Shown one piece after another: positions 8,236 to 15,202 of a stretch of DNA of 58,213 nucleotides. Each line of letters starts with the position of its first letter. The stretch's first letter is position 1. Both the position numbers and the translations under genes were made by a program. Location: contig JAGVWA010000003.1 in assembly GCA_018304505.1 (NCBI GenBank), forward strand, positions 1-58,213, read 5' to 3'. The stretch is from Nanobdellati archaeon. Lineage in GTDB: Archaea; B1Sed10-29; JAGVWA01. The notes under the pieces were generated by a model, which was not told where the DNA came from, searched no databases, and saw only the letters and a program-made list of their open reading frames with translations.

Positions 8236-8838
8236 ATGAAACAAGCCGGGTTAATGTACCGGGGCGCTGAAGCAGAGCTATACAAAACTTCATACATGGG
8301 CATTGAATGCGTTTTGAAAAAGCGTGTTCCTAAAAGCTTTCGCCTAAAGGATATTGACGAAAAAATCAGGCAGCAGCGCACACGCACAGAGATAAAGAGC
8401 CTCATCAGCGCGAGAAAAATCGTGAATGCGCCACGCGTTCTGCAAGTTGATCTGAATAATGCTGCCTTCACAATTGAGTACATCGACGGGGAGAAACTAA
8501 AAGACATCATAGATGAAAAACAAATTGACGTTGAGGCTATCGAAAAAACGGCTGAGGCCATAAAGGCGATGCACGACAACAACCTGATCCACGGCGACCT
8601 GACGACTTCCAACATCATCAGGAAGGGCAATGAGATTTACTTCATTGATTTCGGCCTTTCAACCAACTCAGACAAAAATGAAGACCAGGCTGTCGATTTG
8701 CTTGTGTTGAAGAAAATGCTGAGGACGTCCCACCCCCGCCAGTTTGAAGAAATCTGGGGCCTCATCGAAAAAACATACGGCTCAAAACCAATATCAGAAA
8801 AGATAATCGAGATAGAAAAACGCGCCCGATATTTCTAA
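8236..8838 (+). CDS. bud32: KEOPS complex kinase/ATPase Bud32
   Basis: 200-residue small protein kinase fold. It has the Bud32 G-loop region YRGAEAELY (about 8-16), catalytic HGDLTTSN (119-126), metal-binding DFGLS (138-142) and a short basic C-terminal helix. Bud32 supports Kae1 in making threonylcarbamoyl-adenosine (t6A37) in tRNA. In many euryarchaea Bud32 is fused to Kae1; here it is a separate gene and no Kae1 is in the window. The start could also be the internal Met at residue 7. A TATA-like box at 8204-8211 is shared with the divergent TPD gene. Confidence 0.92.
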   Translation: MKQAGLMYRGAEAELYKTSYMGIECVLKKRVPKSFRLKDIDEKIRQQRTRTEIKSLISARKIVNAPRVLQVDLNNAAFTIEYIDGEKLKDIIDEKQIDVEAIEKTAEAIKAMHDNNLIHGDLTTSNIIRKGNEIYFIDFGLSTNSDKNEDQAVDLLVLKKMLRTSHPRQFEEIWGLIEKTYGSKPISEKIIEIEKRARYF

Positions 8839-8888
8839 AAACAAAACATTTATAAACCAAAGGCGGTTTCCTTTTCGTAGTGATCGTT

Positions 8889-9032
8889 ATGGTGGCAAGA
8901 AAAAAACCAACTACCAAAAGGAAAGCAACAACAGCAAAGAGAAAACCTGCAGCAAAGAAAAAAACAACAGCAAAGAGAAAACCTGCAGCAAAGAAAAAAA
9001 CAACAGCAAAGAGAAAGACTGCCAAGAAATAA
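8889..9032 (+). CDS. Histone H1-like lysine-rich repeat protein, 47 residues
   Basis: ATG 8889 to TAA 9030-9032 encodes a 47-residue protein made almost only of Lys, Arg, Ala, Thr and Pro. The 12-residue unit AKRKPAAKKKTT occurs twice and then partly again; the DNA unit is 36 bases at 8934-8969 and 8970-9005, identical. The composition resembles H1-type tails and bacterial histone-like KKAA repeat proteins, so a non-specific nucleic-acid-binding or compacting role is likely by analogy. TATA-like TTATAAA lies at about 8849-8855. Repeat-number variation between strains is expected. Confidence 0.7.
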   Translation: MVARKKPTTKRKATTAKRKPAAKKKTTAKRKPAAKKKTTAKRKTAKK

Positions 9033-9143
9033 GGCGTCTTTCACACAATCAACTAGAACGTTGCGAAACCTTTTTAAACCCTTTAATTTACAATTATCAA
9101 CAACCTGATAATTCAACTAGTTTTCAGGCCAAATACAAAGGAG

Positions 9144-9205
9144 AATGTTTCGAATTGCTTGTCGAACATTGCTTATGAGGTAGAACCAGAAACAGGTTCT
9201 AACCT
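9144..9205 (+). promoter_or_regulatory. Two-hairpin mRNA leader of rps15, with a possible leader peptide
   Basis: Hairpin 1 pairs 9144-9153 with 9162-9170 (AATGTTTCGA against TCGAACATT, one bulged T). Hairpin 2 pairs 9178-9187 with 9195-9205 (AGGTAGAACC against GGTTCTAACCT, one bulged A). A 12-codon frame (ATG 9145 to TAG 9181-9183), preceded by AAAGGAG, runs through hairpin 1 into hairpin 2. The rps15 start lies 20 bases downstream. The likely promoter is CTTTTTAAACC around 9070, giving a leader of roughly 120 bases. Consistent with ribosomal-protein feedback or attenuation, which is inference. Confidence 0.5.
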
Positions 9206-9224
9206 GTCGTAATGAGGAACGAGT

Positions 9225-9683
9225 ATGGCAAGAATGCATACATCTAGAAAAGGAAAGTCTGGATCAGCCAGGCCAATTAAAAAGGAAATTCCAAAGTGGG
9301 TGCAGTACTCTAAAGAGGAAGTTGAAGAGCTAGTCACACAACTCCACAAAAACGGGCACCAGCCAAGCATAATCGGCATAACCCTGAGGGACCAGCACGG
9401 AATCCCGAGCGTTAAAAACATTACTGGTGAGTCCATTTCCCAAATTCTAAAAAGAAACCAGCTTTACCCACAGTATCCTGAAGACTTAATGAACCTCATG
9501 AGGAAAGCTGTGCGCCTCAGGAAGCACCAAGGCAACAATAAAATGGACGTGCACAACAAACGCTCACTCCACTTGACAGAATCAAAAATCAGGCGGCTCG
9601 TGAGGTATTACAAAACCACAAACTTGCTCGCAGGCAACTGGTACTACCAACCAGAAGACGCCGCATTAATAATAAAGGGATAA
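9225..9683 (+). CDS. rps15: Small ribosomal subunit protein uS15
   Basis: 152 residues, the archaeal/eukaryal-length S15. It has the N-terminal extension MARMHTSRKGKSGS, the PKWVQYSKEEVEELV segment and the conserved 3' core HNKRSLHLTESKIRRLVRYYK with a C-terminal WYYQPEDAALII. It binds 16S rRNA helices 20-22. A GAGG motif about 8 bases upstream acts as ribosome binding site. The gene is one base from eS1 (TAA then ATG), so the two form an operon. The structured leader upstream may regulate it. Confidence 0.97.
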   Translation: MARMHTSRKGKSGSARPIKKEIPKWVQYSKEEVEELVTQLHKNGHQPSIIGITLRDQHGIPSVKNITGESISQILKRNQLYPQYPEDLMNLMRKAVRLRKHQGNNKMDVHNKRSLHLTESKIRRLVRYYKTTNLLAGNWYYQPEDAALIIKG

Positions 9684-9684
9684 C

Positions 9685-10386
9685 ATGGCAAACGCTAAAA
9701 TCAAAAGGAAAAAAACCACCGACATGTGGAAGAAAAAGGAATGGTACGCCATAAAGTCCCCACGCGAGTTTGAAGAAAAAACCGTTGCAAGCACGCCCAC
9801 CGACAACCCGAAGAAGCTCGTAAACAGGATCGTCACCATTCCGTTGAGCGACATAACAGGCAATCTGAGACACCAGCCGTTAAAACTCTCGTTTAAGATC
9901 AGGGACGTGCGCGGAAAAACTGCAACTACAAAATTCCACATGTTCGAACTGGCGAGGGAATTCCTAAGAAGAAACGTTGCAAGAAACAGGTCAATGATAA
10001 CCGCAATTGAAAACCTCAGGACAAAGGATAATATCCGTGTGCAAGTGAGCGCGTATGCCTTCACTTATTCGAAGATTGACACATCAAAAAAGAACGACAT
10101 AAGAAAATTAATGATTACGAAACTCAACGAGCTGGCGTCTGAAAACAACCTAAACGCATTCATAGAGAAATCACTGCAGGGGGGAATCGCGAGCGAACTT
10201 TTCAAGGAAGCCAAAACCGTTGCACGCTTAAGGCGGCTGGAAATCGGAAAGCTTGAACTTGTTCCTGAAAAGGCAAAGAAGGAAGAAGAATTTACCGTAC
10301 ACGCAGAAGAGGAAAACCCCCCGGAGACTTCGGACGAAGCACAAGAAACACAAGAAGAGCAAGACGTAACCGCTGAGGCACAATAA
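9685..10386 (+). CDS. rps3ae: Small ribosomal subunit protein eS1 (S3Ae)
   Basis: 233 residues, with a basic N-terminus (KRKKTTDMWKKKEWY), a conserved KLSFKIRDVRGKTATTKFH core and the RKLMITKLNELA segment. It ends in a roughly 35-residue acidic Glu/Gln/Thr-rich tail that looks disordered. eS1 sits near the mRNA exit of the small subunit and exists only in archaea and eukaryotes. It is co-transcribed with rps15, and its stop overlaps the next ATG (TAATG at 10384-10388). Confidence 0.97.
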   Translation: MANAKIKRKKTTDMWKKKEWYAIKSPREFEEKTVASTPTDNPKKLVNRIVTIPLSDITGNLRHQPLKLSFKIRDVRGKTATTKFHMFELAREFLRRNVARNRSMITAIENLRTKDNIRVQVSAYAFTYSKIDTSKKNDIRKLMITKLNELASENNLNAFIEKSLQGGIASELFKEAKTVARLRRLEIGKLELVPEKAKKEEEFTVHAEEENPPETSDEAQETQEEQDVTAEAQ

Positions 10387-11039
10387 TGATCGAGTTATTG
10401 TTACCAATAGCACTTGCAGGCATAATTCTAAAAGTACGGGCACTGGACCTAAGCGGCGCGATAGGCGTCATCATCCTTTCTTACTTAGTGATTGTGCCAC
10501 AAAACGTGACGTGGCTCTATCCCATCTTGTTCAGCTTCCTTATTATCACAATAGCCACAAAAATCAGGTACCGCGGGCAAGAACGGCACGAAGTAAGGAC
10601 TATAGAGAACGTTCTGGCCAACGGCGGCGTTGCAGTGGCCATGGCCTTTTTCGGGCACTTCTACGGTTTCCTCGGTGCATTATCAACGGCGACCGCAGAC
10701 TCAATAAGCAGCGAAGTCGGCAAACTCGGGAAGGAAAAGCCGCGCATGATAACAGACCTCCGCAAGTTCGTACAAAAAGGAACCAACGGCGGCGTCACCT
10801 TCTTCGGTACAACAGTGGGCTTAATAGCAGCAGGCCTCATAGGCATCATGGCAACCATTATCCTAAACGAGCCCAAGACCATCATTATAGCTGCACTCGC
10901 CGGGACCCTCGGAAACCTCGCTGATTCCTGGTTCGGCGCGGTGTTTGAAAACAAGCGATACCTAGACAACGCGGGCACGAACTTCCTCGCAACAAGCGCA
11001 GGAAGCCTTGCTGGCATCATATTGGGAAGCTTTTTATAA
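10386..11039 (+). CDS. DUF92 family integral membrane protein
   Basis: 217 residues with about six hydrophobic segments and the family signatures ENVLANGGVA, STATADSISSEVG and TLGNLADSWFGA. DUF92 proteins include plant phytyl-phosphate kinase VTE6 and human TMEM19. In archaea a role in polyprenyl-phosphate metabolism has been suggested from the plant enzyme, but the substrate here is unknown. It overlaps eS1 by one base and so is part of the ribosomal operon. A TATA-like TTTATAAA at its very end (about 11034-11041) may start the tRNA-Gln transcript. Confidence 0.85.
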   Translation: MIELLLPIALAGIILKVRALDLSGAIGVIILSYLVIVPQNVTWLYPILFSFLIITIATKIRYRGQERHEVRTIENVLANGGVAVAMAFFGHFYGFLGALSTATADSISSEVGKLGKEKPRMITDLRKFVQKGTNGGVTFFGTTVGLIAAGLIGIMATIILNEPKTIIIAALAGTLGNLADSWFGAVFENKRYLDNAGTNFLATSAGSLAGIILGSFL

Positions 11040-11108
11040 ACCAAACTACACATTCAATAACGCAAACAAAAAACGCCAAATAAACGCAGTGCCGTAGTCT
11101 AGTGGCCA

Positions 11109-11136
11109 TATTGCCATCGCAAGATGCAATGCCATA
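11109..11136 (+). other. D-loop tRNA intron, 28 bases
   Basis: Bulge-helix-bulge geometry: the central 4-base helix TGGC/GCCA (11103-11106, 11131-11134) is flanked by 3-base bulges CAT (11107-11109) and TAA (11135-11137). The inner helix is ATTG/CAAT plus CATC/GATG with one bulged C, closed by a GCAA tetraloop. GCCATA is repeated at both ends, so the exact cut is set by the bulges. The outer helix next to this motif is weak, being only the wobble-rich D-stem, so this is a relaxed version of the motif. Confidence 0.7.
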
Positions 11137-11176
11137 AAAGGATGCGGGGCTTTGAACCCCGTGACGGCGGTTCGAA

Positions 11177-11324
11177 ACAAGGGACTTCGCCTACAACAAA
11201 ACATGATTTTGTTGAGGCCTCAAAGAACTACGTTCTTTGCAGACCCTCTTGACACCTGAAGCACTGCACTCGCCTTCGGCGAGGCAGAGCAAAAGCAAGA
11301 ACAAGACGGGGTCTTTTGCGAATG
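11177..11324 (+). other. T-loop (59/60) tRNA intron, 148 bases, highly structured
   Basis: The junction forms a canonical bulge-helix-bulge. The T-stem is the outer helix. TTCG/CGAA is the central helix (11171-11174, 11319-11322), AAA (11175-11177) and TGT (11323-11325) are the 3-base bulges, and CAAG/TTTG is the inner helix (11178-11181, 11315-11318). Inside are hairpins CAACAAAA/TTTTGTTG (11194-11214), CAAAGAAC/GTTCTTTG (11221-11239) and CTGC-A-CTCGCC/GGCGAG-GCAG (11264-11287). A long-range helix AGACCC/GGGTCT (11241-11246, 11309-11314) encloses the last hairpin. No protein is encoded. Confidence 0.8.
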
Positions 11325-11343
11325 TCCGCCCGGCACTATGCCA

Positions 11344-11351
11344 TTTTTTTT
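11344..11351 (+). terminator. Oligo-T terminator after tRNA-Gln
   Basis: Eight consecutive T on the plus strand start six bases after the tRNA discriminator base, the usual intrinsic stop for archaeal RNA polymerase. Confidence 0.7.
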
Positions 11352-11364
11352 GCTTGTGGCCTTT

Positions 11365-11766
11365 TTATTCTAGCCCTTTTAAAAATGTGCTTAGGGCATC
11401 GCGGCTTTCTGCTTCGTGCCGCGCGACAGACGCGGCAAAGTCCATGCTCAAACACGAAACCACAGGCGTGTCCCTGAGCGCGCTTATCACTGCCCGATTT
11501 GCATCTAAACCGGTGTGCCTCAACATCCTGCAATTGGGGAATAACTCAAAGGCCACCATACCAGGGACATGACACCTTCCTTCAACTGCCCCTCTCGTGG
11601 CGACAACTAACCTCTTAGAATCGACACTCGCGTCCGCGTGCAGTACGGTGAGCTCCTTGCTCGAAACACCCATGCGTATTTCATTAGCAATCTCCATGCG
11701 CGCATTGCTCGACTCTGCTTCTATCGTTTTCCACACATTCCATTCCCCCTTATTGATTTCAGTCAT
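11365..11766 (-). CDS. Hypothetical protein, 133 residues
   Basis: Soluble, with no recognised domain. It has an N-terminal helical part with two Trp (GEWNVWKTIEAE) and a mixed alpha-beta remainder containing CHVPGMVAFELFP. The start codon lies inside a 13-base tandem repeat (11752-11803) whose minus-strand units each carry ATGACTGAAAT-like starts, so the start can shift when the repeat number changes. It lies downstream of the KaiC-like gene on the same strand and converges with the tRNA-Gln gene. Confidence 0.5.
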   Translation of the reverse strand: MTEINKGEWNVWKTIEAESSNARMEIANEIRMGVSSKELTVLHADASVDSKRLVVATRGAVEGRCHVPGMVAFELFPNCRMLRHTGLDANRAVISALRDTPVVSCLSMDFAASVARHEAESRDALSTFLKGLE

Positions 11767-11803
11767 TGATTTCAGTCATTAATTTCAATCATTGATTTCA
11801 GTA
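11752..11803 (+). repeat. 13-base tandem repeat, four units
   Basis: Unit ATTGATTTCAGTC at 11752-11764, 11765-11777, 11778-11790 (two changes) and 11791-11803 (one change). The array spans the stop codon of the KaiC-like gene (11798-11800) and the start of the next minus-strand gene (11766). Because 13 is not a multiple of three, each unit presents ATG in a different frame. Confidence 0.85.
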
Positions 11804-12487
11804 GTAATACGGCAGCACCCGCACCCCTGATTTTCCAACCTCAAGCCGATGCAACTTCGCGGAGTGGCTTGTGCCAAGCATTTTCTTTACCCGCAGTGAT
11901 GGCTTGTTTTCGCTGTCCTCTTTTTCAAAGAAGGTCTCAATGATGCCGTCCATGACGAACTCTTCGACGTGTTCAACAATTTTTTCGTCTGATTCCTCGG
12001 CAATAAACAACGTCGTGACGCCTTTTTCTTTCATGAGTTTTGAAATGGTAAACATGATGGTTCTGAATTCACTCTGGTCCTTGATCTCTAGCGCTATCGG
12101 GGTTATTGCGTCAAAAACAACGCGCTTGATTCCAGTCGAGTCAATGAGCTTTATCAGGTTTATGACGATGTCGCTTCGCAGCGTTTTCATTGCAAACTTG
12201 GGCAGCTCAACAGGGTCGTACACCGTGAAAAGAAGCTTGTCCTGGTCCTGCAAGGCCTGGATGTCCCACCCGAACTTCTCAGCATCCCACTGCAGTTCAG
12301 TGTCAAAGGCCTCGATTGAAATGTACAGCCCCGGCTGGTCGTGCTCTGCGCCGTAAACCAGGTACTGCAGGCCTATGAGGCTCTTCATGGCACCAGCTGG
12401 CCCACTAATGAGTATTGACGCGGATTCAGGAAATCCACCCTCAACTAATTCGTCTAGGCCTTCAATGCCTGTGCTAATGCGTTCCAT
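11798..12487 (-). CDS. KaiC/GvpD-like RecA-superfamily ATPase
   Basis: 229 residues beginning with the typical STGIEGLDELVEGGFP. A Walker A-like loop GPAGAMKS (about 29-36) has Met where the family usually has Gly before Lys. The middle has the GLYISIEAF strand, a Walker B-like RVVFDAITPIAL (about 122-133) and a C-terminal MDGIIETFF segment, as in single-domain archaeal KaiC-like proteins. Cellular role unknown; relatives act in signalling or regulation. TATA-like GTTTAAAAA about 25-30 bases upstream (12510-12520) supports the start. Confidence 0.85.
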   Translation of the reverse strand: MERISTGIEGLDELVEGGFPESASILISGPAGAMKSLIGLQYLVYGAEHDQPGLYISIEAFDTELQWDAEKFGWDIQALQDQDKLLFTVYDPVELPKFAMKTLRSDIVINLIKLIDSTGIKRVVFDAITPIALEIKDQSEFRTIMFTISKLMKEKGVTTLFIAEESDEKIVEHVEEFVMDGIIETFFEKEDSENKPSLRVKKMLGTSHSAKLHRLEVGKSGVRVLPYYY

Positions 12488-12562
12488 TGTTATGAAATAA
12501 CGAATCCGGGGTTTTTAAACTCTTTCCAAGAATTCACAGGAGGCTCTTCCAGAATTCAGAAT

Positions 12563-14104
12563 TCAGAGCAGCTTGTTTATCACTTGGCCGTAAGCCGGCC
12601 GCGCGATGCCGACACCGATTAAGGATCCGATGATGGTAGTGATGGCAAAGCCTTTCAAGACGCCAAGGCCCACAAACAAGAGGGGAAGCATAGCGAAAAT
12701 AGTTGTTGCGGCCGCCATCATGATGACGCCGAATGCCTTCTTGATCTTCCCTACAAGCGAGACGCCGGTTGCTTCGCCCTCTTTTCTAAGCGCCTCGTCA
12801 GTAATCAAAATCAGGTGGTCAACGCCAGTACCGACAGCAGCAATGATTCCAGCTACCGCAGCCAGGTCAATTTGCCACCGTATCAGCGACGCAAGGCCCA
12901 AAATTAGGATTAACTCTGACACCACAGTGGCTATAATCGGGACCGTCAAAACAAGGCGCCTGTACCTAAGGAATATCACCAACGCGACTGCAACAATAGC
13001 TGCCAGGCCCGCCAACAGGGAATAGTACAAGAATTCGCCGCCAAGGATTGGGGAAATGGTTGAAACGCCGCCGACCGCTACTGAAACCGGCAGCTTTCCT
13101 GACTTGAGGAGGATCGCGACCTTTTCAAGTTCCTGCTGTGCCTCTTTCTGCGTTGGCGCGCTGCCTGTTATGGTTGGCTCGAGAACCGGTGTTCCTGCCG
13201 TAATGCTCGGCGTAACGTGAACAATGTTCTCGATGTTCAAGGCCCCAGTTATCCAATACGGCCCTATCTGGTCTTTCTCAATGACCTTGGCTGCCGATTC
13301 CGCAAGGAGGGTTGCGTTAAAAGTGCCTGGCTTTACGACGACAGTCTTGTTCGCGACCCTGTCGATTACCGAGGCGTCTATCAAATCTGTCACGATGAGT
13401 TCGGCTTGCGAAAACTGCACCAGTTCTTCAAGCGAAATTAATGTTGACGAGAAGGCAAAGTCCTCGGGTATCTGCGACTCATTTTGCGCCATCTCGCTTG
13501 TCATAATAACTACGGCGTCTTCTGGCCTGTCGATGAACATGTACAGCTGCTCTTGGCACGTCTGCCCGCCGATGCTCAGGGTGCACTGCCCCTCGATGGC
13601 GTCTGCGAACTTGTCTGCCGCGCCAGTGGAAAGCAGGAACGGGACGACCCATTCTGCGTAGCCGCCGCCAACACTGCCGCGGACTCCGTAGCCCCTCTGC
13701 GGGTTCGTTGTCACTGAAACAATTCCAGACCCAGTGAGCACTATGTTGCCCTTGAACAGGGTCTCGAATTTACCCTGCTGGCTCAGGATGTTCTGAAGCT
13801 GGTTTATCGCTTCCTGGTCCGTCTCGGCTATCTCTATTAAAACAAAATCCTTGCCAAAAGGCACTACGCGGACGTCTTTCAGGCCAAACGTGTTGAGCCT
13901 TGACTGCATTACATTAATGACAGATTGCTGTTCTTCAACAGTCAGCTGCCGTTCCAGCTTAACGCTAAGAACCGTGCCACCTGTGAAGTCCCTGCCGAAT
14001 TCTAAGCCGAAGAAAACCAAGGGCAGGATGCCGAAAACCAAGATTGCTACTGCGAGCAACTGCACGCGACGTATCTTCATTATCCCATTAATGTCCACTA
14101 CCAT
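12563..14104 (-). CDS. secD: Protein export subunit SecD
   Basis: 513 residues. The first membrane helix is near the N-terminus, followed by a degenerate D1 motif GRDFTGGT, a large external P1-type domain (about 45-350) and five clustered C-terminal helices with the D4-type GTGVDHLILITDE. SecDF are RND-superfamily accessory proteins that use the proton gradient to pull translocated proteins through SecY. The gene is one base downstream of secF (order secF-secD), so both subunits come from one message. The alternative start MKIRRVQ lies 8 residues in. Confidence 0.93.
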   Translation of the reverse strand: MVVDINGIMKIRRVQLLAVAILVFGILPLVFFGLEFGRDFTGGTVLSVKLERQLTVEEQQSVINVMQSRLNTFGLKDVRVVPFGKDFVLIEIAETDQEAINQLQNILSQQGKFETLFKGNIVLTGSGIVSVTTNPQRGYGVRGSVGGGYAEWVVPFLLSTGAADKFADAIEGQCTLSIGGQTCQEQLYMFIDRPEDAVVIMTSEMAQNESQIPEDFAFSSTLISLEELVQFSQAELIVTDLIDASVIDRVANKTVVVKPGTFNATLLAESAAKVIEKDQIGPYWITGALNIENIVHVTPSITAGTPVLEPTITGSAPTQKEAQQELEKVAILLKSGKLPVSVAVGGVSTISPILGGEFLYYSLLAGLAAIVAVALVIFLRYRRLVLTVPIIATVVSELILILGLASLIRWQIDLAAVAGIIAAVGTGVDHLILITDEALRKEGEATGVSLVGKIKKAFGVIMMAAATTIFAMLPLLFVGLGVLKGFAITTIIGSLIGVGIARPAYGQVINKLL

Positions 14105-14105
14105 T

Positions 14106-15101
14106 TCAAATCACTTTCCTCGTTTTCTTTTCCGACAGCCAGATGACTATCGGTGCGTTCACTAGCCACGTCGCCAGCAGGTCGCCGATGAGGCCTATAA
14201 ATATTATTAGTGAAATGTTCGCCAGCACCGCGATGCTCGTCAGCGATGACACAACATACATCGCGAGGACTGCTGCCAGCGTCGTTCCAGTCATTGTTAA
14301 ACCAGTGTGCATTGCCCACATGGCCCGCTCGCTGGCCTTTCCGGCCTTTCTCTTCATCACCCTCTCAGTTAGCATTATGTCCGTGTCTACTGAATAACCG
14401 ATCAGCATCAACAGAGGCGCGATGGTCGGCAGTGATAGAGGAATGCCCAGGATGCTCATTGCCCCCAGGGAGAATAGAACGTCGAAAAACGCGGCCTGGA
14501 TCACCGCAAACGAAACCATGATGCGCCTAAAGAAGATGAATACCAGGAGGATTATAAGTATGAATGAGAAAATAAGCGCGTTCTGCCCCTGCTGCCAAAA
14601 GAAGCTCCCAAGGCTCGGCCCTACGTCCTGGACGCTGAAATCAGTCTTGCCGACACCGGTTCTTGAGGCAATTGACGCTATGAGCTTGTTCTTGAAGCCC
14701 TCCCTCGCCTGGCTGTAGTAGGCTTCCGCATTCTCCTTTTTGTCTCCAGTTTCGACTATAGTAGTTGTGGGCCGCAGGGTTTCTATTACAGCGTCATAGT
14801 TCTCCGAATTTATGAAGCCCTCTGCCTTGAGCAGCGTCGATTCGCCGAGGAACTGGATCTGTATTCCGGGCGACACACCGCTCGTGGTGCGTACTTCGAG
14901 CTCTTCAATGGCGAATTCACTTAAGAGGGCTTGCGACAATTCATTCTGGTCAACTGGCTGATTCAGGGGCGCGTTAATCAAGACGCCTCCGCGCAGGTCG
15001 ATGCCGAGCTTCAGGCCGGGCAGCAAAAGCGCGCTGATTATGGCCACCACGAGAGGGATAATAATCAGCTTTTTATAATGCTTGTTATCATAAATGTTCA
15101 T
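14106..15101 (-). CDS. secF: Protein export subunit SecF
   Basis: 331 residues with an N-terminal helix, the D1-like motif GIDLRGGV (about 33-40), an external domain, then five C-terminal helices including the D4 motif GYSVDTDIMLTERV. It pairs with SecD in the SecDF complex in the cytoplasmic membrane. It is first in the secFD operon and divergent from trmI. The spacer holds a 14-base tandem duplication (15150-15177). Confidence 0.93.
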   Translation of the reverse strand: MNIYDNKHYKKLIIIPLVVAIISALLLPGLKLGIDLRGGVLINAPLNQPVDQNELSQALLSEFAIEELEVRTTSGVSPGIQIQFLGESTLLKAEGFINSENYDAVIETLRPTTTIVETGDKKENAEAYYSQAREGFKNKLIASIASRTGVGKTDFSVQDVGPSLGSFFWQQGQNALIFSFILIILLVFIFFRRIMVSFAVIQAAFFDVLFSLGAMSILGIPLSLPTIAPLLMLIGYSVDTDIMLTERVMKRKAGKASERAMWAMHTGLTMTGTTLAAVLAMYVVSSLTSIAVLANISLIIFIGLIGDLLATWLVNAPIVIWLSEKKTRKVI

Positions 15102-15149
15102 AGGTACTTCACAAGCCGTTCATGTCGTGTTTCGTCGTTCAGGTTCCGG

Positions 15150-15177
15150 GTTTGGATTCCGTTGTTTGGATTCCGTT
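15150..15177 (+). repeat. 14-base tandem duplication in the secF/trmI spacer
   Basis: GTTTGGATTCCGTT occurs twice without a gap (15150-15163, 15164-15177), followed by a partial third start (GTTCG). The spacer must hold two divergent promoters. The copies could be regulatory or a slippage product. Confidence 0.8.
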
Positions 15178-15202
15178 GTTCGATCTGTCCTAGGTGTCTT
15201 TC

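Larger units (their letters stand above)
11088..11338 (+). tRNA. tRNA-Gln (anticodon TTG) with two introns
   Basis: The acceptor stem AGTGCCG (11088-11094) pairs perfectly with CGGCACT (11331-11337), and the discriminator is A 11338. The D-stem is GTCT/GGAT (11097-11100, 11140-11143). The anticodon stem CGGGG/CCCCG (11145-11149, 11157-11161) encloses loop CTTTGAA with anticodon TTG (11152-11154). The T-stem GGCGG/CCGCC is at 11166-11170 and 11326-11330. The D-loop and T-loop are each interrupted; removing 11109-11136 and 11177-11324 gives a 75-base tRNA with T-loop TTCGAAT. CCA is not encoded. A run of eight T follows at 11344-11351. Confidence 0.9.

Noticed and set aside
11177-11324. Group I self-splicing intron in the tRNA-Gln T-loop
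   Set aside because: The order of hairpins superficially resembles P4-P5-P6-P7-P8, and the last base is G. But the 5' exon does not end in U at a junction that restores a 7-base T-loop, the length is too short, and a perfect bulge-helix-bulge explains the junction.
11177-11324. Box C/D guide RNA inside the tRNA intron
   Set aside because: One CTGA and a poor ATGATTT are present, but no convincing C/D and C'/D' pairing.
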